Positions 14,207-18,222 of a stretch of 18,222 nucleotides of DNA are shown piece by piece. The position numbers were made by a program, and so were the translations under genes. The stretch's first letter is position 1; each line of letters starts with the position of its first letter. This DNA is from Hyphomicrobiales bacterium (GTDB taxonomy: Bacteria; Pseudomonadota; Alphaproteobacteria; Rhizobiales; Aestuariivirgaceae), in contig JANXRO010000202.1 in assembly GCA_025356765.1 (NCBI GenBank), positions 1 through 18,222 on the forward strand, written 5' to 3'. The notes beneath the pieces were generated by a model. That model saw nothing but the letters and a program-made list of their open reading frames with translations, was not told where the DNA came from and ran no database searches.

Positions 14207-14607
14207 CCAGTCGGCTGGATGGCCGCCTTTGCAAGGTTCGAAAGGACAGCGGGGGAGGAAAGTCCGGGCTCCACGGGATTAGGGTGCCGGGTAACGCCCG
14301 GCGGGGGCAACCCCAGGGAAAGTGCCACAGAAACAAACCGCCGTGCAGAAGCCTCTGGGCAGACCGCGCGGTAAGGGTGAAAAGGTGCGGTAAAAGCGCA
14401 CCGCGGCCTTGGCAACAAGGCTTGGCCAGGCAAACCCCACCCGGAGCAAAACCGAATAGGGGCGGCATGATGCTTTGCGGCATCGGGGCTTTTTCCGGCC
14501 TGTCGCCCGGGTTGGTTGCGCGAAGCTTGTGGCAACACAGGCTCCAGATGAATGGCCATCCACCACGGGAAACCGTGTGGACAGAACCCGGCTTATAGGC
14601 CGACTGG
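14207..14607 (+). ncRNA. rnpB: RNase P RNA, bacterial type A
   Basis: The catalytic RNA of RNase P, which matures tRNA 5' ends. Ends are set by the P1 helix: CCAGTCGGC (14207-14215) pairs exactly with GCCGACTGG (14599-14607). Universally conserved segments follow in the right order: GAGGAAAGTCCGGGCTCC (14255-14272), CCACAGAAACAAACCGCC (about 14325-14342), AAGGGTGAAAAGGTGCGG (from 14373) with its complement GCGCACC, CAAACCCCACCCGGAGCAA (about 14431), AATAGGGG, and ACAGAACCCGGCTTATAGGC (from 14581). The length of about 401 nt suits type A. A short T-rich stretch follows the 3' end. Long open frames across it are spurious. The position just upstream of the division cluster is common in alphaproteobacteria. 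Confidence 0.97.
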
Positions 14608-14663
14608 TATTTTCTCTTGGTTCACACCCCTCAAAGTGTTGAAACGAATCGCATTTGAAACGA

Positions 14664-14675
14664 TTTGTTAACAAA
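14664..14675. promoter_or_regulatory. 12-bp palindrome upstream of rsmH (distal copy)
   Basis: TTTGTTAACAAA is a perfect palindrome centred on GTTAAC. A second one of the same pattern (TTNGTTAACNAA consensus) is centred 31 bp downstream, about three helical turns, so both would face the same side of the DNA. A GANTC (CcrM-type) methylation site, GAATC, is at 14646-14650. A role as operator of the division cluster is an inference. Confidence 0.4.
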
Positions 14676-14685
14676 CGGCGAGGCA

Positions 14686-14715
14686 TTGTCAGGCTTGGTT
14701 AACCAACTGTTATTT
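14686..14715 (+). promoter_or_regulatory. possible promoter of rsmH with palindrome in the spacer
   Basis: TTGTCA (14686-14691) and TTATTT (14710-14715) are 18 nt apart. The spacer contains the perfect palindrome TTGGTTAACCAA (14695-14706), the second of the pair. Transcription would start just before the ATG at 14727, leaving little or no leader, which fits the lack of a clear ribosome-binding site there. The -10 box is poor, so this is tentative. Confidence 0.35.
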
Positions 14716-14726
14716 ACGATTGCCCC

Positions 14727-15734
14727 ATGCCTGAAACCAAGCCACAAACGCTGCGCCATATTCCGGTGATGCTGCCTGAAGTTCTGTCTGCTTTGCAGCC
14801 GGAAAAGGGTGGCATTTTTATTGATGGCACGTTCGGTGCGGGCGGCTATTCCCGCGCAATTTTGCAAAGTATTGGCGCACAGGTTGTGGCGATTGATCGG
14901 GATCCCTCGGCCATTTTAGCGGGGCAAACACTTTTGGCGGAAAGTGGTGGGCGCTTGCGTTTGGTTGAGGGCACCTTTGGTTCCATGCGCCAGATTGCGG
15001 CTGAACTTGGCATTGAAAAAGTGCAGGGCGTGGTTTTGGATATTGGCGTTTCATCGATGCAGATTGATGAAGCTGAACGCGGTTTTTCATTCATGCGCGA
15101 AGGCCCGTTGGATATGCGCATGGCCCAAGACGGGCCATCAGCCAAAGATTATGTGAACACGTTGCCCGCTGATGATTTAGCGCGGATTATTTTTATTTTG
15201 GGCGAAGAGCCACGCTCTCGCGCTATTGCCAAAGCCATCGTGAAAGCGCGCGGCGAGGCAGCCATTTTAACAACACTGGATTTGGTGAAAGCCATTGAAC
15301 AGGCAACAGGCCCGCAACGTGCGCAGGACAGAACGCACCCCGCCACGCGCTCGTTTCAGGCGTTGCGCATTTATGTGAACGCTGAGCTTGATGAATTGGG
15401 CGAGGCATTGAGTGCTGCTGAAGAGCTTTTAGAAGAAGGCGGGCGCTTGGTTGTGGTGACTTTTCATTCGCTGGAAGACCGGATTGTGAAGCGGTTTTTT
15501 ACAGCCCGCGGCGGCAATGTTCCGCTGGCTTCGCGCCATGCCCCAGTTGTAACGACCCAAGCAAAAGGCAGCTTTCATTTGCCACAAAAGGGCCATGTGG
15601 AAGCCAGCGACGTTGAGCGGTTAGACAACCCACGCGCACGTTCAGCCAAGTTGCGCTTTGGCATTCGCACATCTGCGCCCGCATTTAAAATGGATTTCAA
15701 ATCAATTGCCGTGCCACGATTGGAGAGGCACTGA
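14727..15734 (+). CDS. rsmH: 16S rRNA (cytosine(1402)-N(4))-methyltransferase
   Basis: 335 residues, normal for RsmH (MraW), which methylates N4 of C1402 in the 16S rRNA decoding centre using SAM. Clear motifs are RHIPVMLPEVLSAL at the start, SAM-binding FIDGTFGAGGYSRAIL, VVAIDRDP, VLDIGVSSMQID, GFSFMREGPLDMRM, RTHPATRSFQALRIYVN, VVVTFHSLEDRIVKRFF and the C-terminal NPRARSAKLRFGIR. It opens the division/cell-wall cluster, 2 nt before ftsL. No clear ribosome-binding site precedes the ATG. mraZ, which normally precedes this gene, is not between rnpB and rsmH. Confidence 0.96.
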   Translation: MPETKPQTLRHIPVMLPEVLSALQPEKGGIFIDGTFGAGGYSRAILQSIGAQVVAIDRDPSAILAGQTLLAESGGRLRLVEGTFGSMRQIAAELGIEKVQGVVLDIGVSSMQIDEAERGFSFMREGPLDMRMAQDGPSAKDYVNTLPADDLARIIFILGEEPRSRAIAKAIVKARGEAAILTTLDLVKAIEQATGPQRAQDRTHPATRSFQALRIYVNAELDELGEALSAAEELLEEGGRLVVVTFHSLEDRIVKRFFTARGGNVPLASRHAPVVTTQAKGSFHLPQKGHVEASDVERLDNPRARSAKLRFGIRTSAPAFKMDFKSIAVPRLERH

Positions 15735-15736
15735 AC

Positions 15737-16087
15737 ATGTTTAAATTTATCAATGCAGTGTTGGTTATTACGGTTTTGGTGGCAGCGTTTTTTCTCTATT
15801 CGCTGGAACATACAACGCGCGGGTTGGAACGGCAGATTGCCAAAAACCAACGCATCATTGTTGAAGAGCGTGAAAAGATAAAACTGCTCAATGCCGAATG
15901 GGCAAGCCTGACACGGCCTGATCGCATTCAAAAAATGGCAGAAGAACAGCTGAAATTTAAAACCGTAACCGCCAGCCAATTTGTGCCTTTGGCCGATGTG
16001 GGGGCAAAGGTGCCAGCCACGCCACCGGTTAAACTTGAATCACAAAATGCTGATCCGATTGGCGCAATTTTGGAGAAAATGCAGTGA
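15737..16087 (+). CDS. ftsL: cell division protein FtsL
   Basis: 116 residues with the topology of FtsL: a very short cytoplasmic start, one transmembrane segment (INAVLVITVLVAAFFLYSLE), then a periplasmic coiled-coil region (about 25-75, RGLERQIAKNQRIIVEEREKI) and LNAEWASLTRPDRIQKMAEE, the conserved leucine-zipper/P-R-I block. FtsL joins FtsB and FtsQ and helps activate FtsWI at the septum. Identification rests on this topology plus position between rsmH and ftsI. A GGAGAGG ribosome-binding site overlaps the rsmH end, and its TGA overlaps the GTG of ftsI. Confidence 0.88.
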   Translation: MFKFINAVLVITVLVAAFFLYSLEHTTRGLERQIAKNQRIIVEEREKIKLLNAEWASLTRPDRIQKMAEEQLKFKTVTASQFVPLADVGAKVPATPPVKLESQNADPIGAILEKMQ

Positions 16088-17799
16088 GCAACGCGGGCGA
16101 AGATTTCCAAACGCCGCTTTTGCAGCGCAGGCTTAAAGGGCAAAATCGCATACGGCTTTTGGGCATTGGCTTTACAGCTTTTTTTGCAGCCATTTCTTTG
16201 CAGCTTGGGCAGCTTACACTTTTGCATCACAACGCTGGCGTGAATGCTGAACTTGCCGCCCATGAGCCGCGTTCGCCACGACCTGATATTGTTGATCGCA
16301 ATGGCGTCGTGATGGCAACCGACATTTCGGTTTATTCGCTGTTCGCTGATCCGCGCAAAATTATTGACGTGGATGAAGCTGTTGAACTTCTCACCGCCAC
16401 CATTCCTGATCTTGATGCAAAATCATTGCGCGATAAATTAAAACAGCCGGGCCGCGCTTTCGTGTGGCTAAAACGGCAAGTGAACCCAGAACTGCGCGAC
16501 TCCATTTACAATTTGGGCATTCCCGGCGTTGGCTTTGTGGATGAACGCAAACGGGTTTATCCTTTAGGCCGTTTGGCCGCACACACCGTTGGCTATGTTG
16601 ATGTGGACAGCAAGGGCATTGCCGGCATTGAAAATTATCTCGACGGGCAGGGTGCTATCTACACTGCATCTTTGAATCAACCTGAAACCCACACAACGGC
16701 GCCGGCCCAACTTGCAATGGATATGAATGTGCAACAGGCGGTGACAGACGAGGTTGCCAAAGCTGTTATTAAGTTCAAAGCCAAGGCCGGCGGCGGCATT
16801 ATTTTGGATGTGGAAACGGGTGAGATCGTGGCCCTTGCATCGCTGCCTGATTATAACCCCAATGCCGAAGACAAGCATCTGACATCAGACCAACAAAACA
16901 AACTGACCAGCGGCGTTTATGAATTGGGCTCGGTTATCAAGGCTGTTACCTTTGCAATGGCCTTTGACTATGGCACCGCCAATTTGCAGTCAACCTATGA
17001 TACACGCCAAGCCTTGGTGATAGGCAAAGCGAAAATTCATGATTTTCACGCCGAACATAAAGTTCAAACCGTTGCTGAAGTTTTTACCAACTCTTCCAAC
17101 ATTGGCACGGCCAAAATGGCCCTGCAGGTTGGCATTGAAAACCATATGGAATTTTTGCGCCGCGTTGGGCTTCTCGATAAATTAATCACCGAAGTTCCTG
17201 AAAGTGCCAAGCCGTTGTTGCCCCGCCATTGGAGCAAATTGGCATCAGCCACTGCTGCATTTGGCCATGGTTTTGCCGTACAGCCATTGCAAGGATTGTC
17301 GGTGATTGCAGATTTCATCAATGGCGGCATGTCGGTTCCGCCCACGTTTTTAAAGCGCACGCCTGAAGAGGCGGCCGCACTTTCGCATCGTATAGTGAAG
17401 CCTGAAACATCTGAAAAAATGCGTTATTTGTTCAGGCTTAATGTGTTGGAAGGAACGGGTTCCAAGGCCGATGTGATTGGATATCGCGTGGGTGGGAAAA
17501 CCGGCACGGCGGAAAAAGTTATTCATGGCCATTATTCCAAAGACAAAAGCTTGGCCACTTTCATTGGGGCTTTCCCGATGGAAAAACCCAAATATGCAAT
17601 TTTTGTGATGTTGGATGAACCCGTCGCGTTGCCTGAAACTTTTGGCTTTGCCACAGCAGGTTGGAACGCAGTTCCGACAGCTGCAAAAATTATCGAGCGC
17701 GTCGCCCCCATGTTGGGAATTACGCCCGTGTTCACGCCCGAAGATTTGGCCAAGCTTGCCAAACAAGCCAAAGCCGCCGCAGCAAAGAAGGATGGCTAA
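16084..17799 (+). CDS. ftsI: peptidoglycan D,D-transpeptidase FtsI (PBP3)
   Basis: 571 residues; the GTG start overlaps the ftsL stop (GTGA) with a GGAG upstream. One N-terminal transmembrane helix (LLGIGFTAFFAAISLQLGQ) anchors a periplasmic enzyme that cross-links septal peptidoglycan. The PBP dimer domain includes RPDIVDRNGVVMATD and RVYPLGRLAAHTVGYVD. The transpeptidase domain has all three catalytic motifs: S283-VI-K286 (in YELGSVIKAV), S337-S-N339 and K472-T-G474 (GGKTGTAEK). The Lys/Ala-rich C-terminal tail is ordinary. It works with FtsW, and FtsL upstream is its activator. All active-site residues are intact. Confidence 0.96.
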   Translation: MSNAGEDFQTPLLQRRLKGQNRIRLLGIGFTAFFAAISLQLGQLTLLHHNAGVNAELAAHEPRSPRPDIVDRNGVVMATDISVYSLFADPRKIIDVDEAVELLTATIPDLDAKSLRDKLKQPGRAFVWLKRQVNPELRDSIYNLGIPGVGFVDERKRVYPLGRLAAHTVGYVDVDSKGIAGIENYLDGQGAIYTASLNQPETHTTAPAQLAMDMNVQQAVTDEVAKAVIKFKAKAGGGIILDVETGEIVALASLPDYNPNAEDKHLTSDQQNKLTSGVYELGSVIKAVTFAMAFDYGTANLQSTYDTRQALVIGKAKIHDFHAEHKVQTVAEVFTNSSNIGTAKMALQVGIENHMEFLRRVGLLDKLITEVPESAKPLLPRHWSKLASATAAFGHGFAVQPLQGLSVIADFINGGMSVPPTFLKRTPEEAAALSHRIVKPETSEKMRYLFRLNVLEGTGSKADVIGYRVGGKTGTAEKVIHGHYSKDKSLATFIGAFPMEKPKYAIFVMLDEPVALPETFGFATAGWNAVPTAAKIIERVAPMLGITPVFTPEDLAKLAKQAKAAAAKKDG

Positions 17800-17802
17800 G
17801 GC

Positions 17803-18222
17803 ATGAGCATTATGCTTTCGCGTTTGCTATTGGAGGATGCCGCCTTGCCGCCATCAGGCGACGTGATGATTACTGGCATCACCGCAGACAGCCGCGAAGT
17901 GAAGCCCGGGTTTTTATTTGCAGCTTTGCCCGGCGTTAAGGTTGATGGAGCCGCATTTATTGCACAGGCCAAAAAAGCCGGGGCTGCCACCGTGTTATGT
18001 AGCAAGGGCATTTCGGGTGATGTGATCAGCGTTGAAAATCCGCGCCGTATTTTGGCGCTTACTGCTGCGCGCTTTTATGAAAATCAGCCTGATACGATTG
18101 TTGCTGTCACCGGCACCAATGGCAAAACCTCTGTTGCAGTTTTTGTGCGCCAGATTTGGGCGGCCATGGGCTTTCGCGCCGCAAGCCTTGGCACCATTGG
18201 CGTGGTGGGGCCTGATGGCTCA
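17803..18222 (+). CDS. murE: UDP-N-acetylmuramoyl-tripeptide synthetase MurE, 5' part
   Basis: The first 140 codons, open to the right edge of the window. The ATG at 17803 lies 3 nt after the ftsI stop and follows AAGG-type ribosome-binding sequence. The N-terminal domain shows ITADSREVKPGFLFAALPG and VDGAAFIAQAKKAGA, and the ATP-binding P-loop is GTNGKTS (104-110) followed by FVRQIW. MurE adds the third amino acid, meso-diaminopimelate in Gram-negative bacteria, to UDP-MurNAc-L-Ala-D-Glu in the cytoplasm. The residues that choose diaminopimelate are outside the window. Order rsmH-ftsL-ftsI-murE confirms the identity. Confidence 0.95.
   Translation, partial: MSIMLSRLLLEDAALPPSGDVMITGITADSREVKPGFLFAALPGVKVDGAAFIAQAKKAGAATVLCSKGISGDVISVENPRRILALTAARFYENQPDTIVAVTGTNGKTSVAVFVRQIWAAMGFRAASLGTIGVVGPDGS

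Noticed and set aside
14137..14598. Long open frames on both strands across 14125-14690.
   Set aside because: They lie over the RNase P RNA, whose conserved segments and P1 helix explain the region; the translations are low-complexity and resemble no protein.
1..18222. CRISPR arrays, tRNA genes, insertion sequences, prophage or toxin-antitoxin pairs.
   Set aside because: No regularly spaced repeats, cloverleaf genes, transposase/integrase motifs or paired small toxin genes were seen on either strand.

Overview
The window looks like the chromosome of a moderate-GC alphaproteobacterium, most likely from or near the Hyphomicrobiales. The evidence is the start of a division/cell-wall cluster (rsmH-ftsL-ftsI-murE) with the RNase P RNA gene just upstream, a DUF3311-MctP type monocarboxylate symporter pair, an ArsR-methyltransferase/metF pair, an extensin-like lipoprotein, MlaC-like proteins and a DUF4112 protein. 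No tRNA, rRNA, CRISPR array, insertion sequence or prophage is visible. Genes are tightly packed, with many ATGA-type overlaps.

Layout. 1-786 (+): the 3' part of an L,D-transpeptidase, overlapping a Dabb-domain protein. 789-2244 (-): a lysophospholipid acyltransferase followed 1 nt later by an MlaC-like periplasmic protein, a possible lipid-handling pair. 2315-3819 (+): a glutathione S-transferase coupled to an EamA-type exporter. 3816-7786 (-): two Tat-signal MlaC-like proteins, an extensin-like lipoprotein, a TIGR03643/DUF2805-type protein, and the DUF3311-MctP pair. 7956-9808 (+): an ArsR-methyltransferase fusion regulator overlapping metF. A near-perfect 28-bp palindrome lies on the apparent promoter, and the mRNA may be leaderless. 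9859-11638 (+): a two-TM protein, a TerB-J-domain (DjlA-like) protein and a cell-wall amidase. 11775-13163 (+): a solitary AT-richer AlbA_2/HATPase/winged-helix gene, the best candidate for horizontal acquisition. 13205-14107 (-): a secreted hypothetical protein and a DUF4112 protein. 14207-14607 (+): rnpB. 14727-18222 (+): rsmH, ftsL, ftsI and the 5' part of murE, with no mraZ in front.

Much of the window serves the envelope: peptidoglycan cross-linking and turnover (L,D-transpeptidase, amidase, FtsI, MurE, possibly the extensin-like protein) and lipid handling (acyltransferase, three MlaC-like proteins). I see no clear new multi-gene system. The most interesting items are the self-overlapping operator/promoter of the ArsR-metF operon, the tandem Tat-exported MlaC-like proteins beside an extensin-like lipoprotein, the paired GTTAAC palindromes where mraZ would normally lie, and the isolated AlbA_2 gene.
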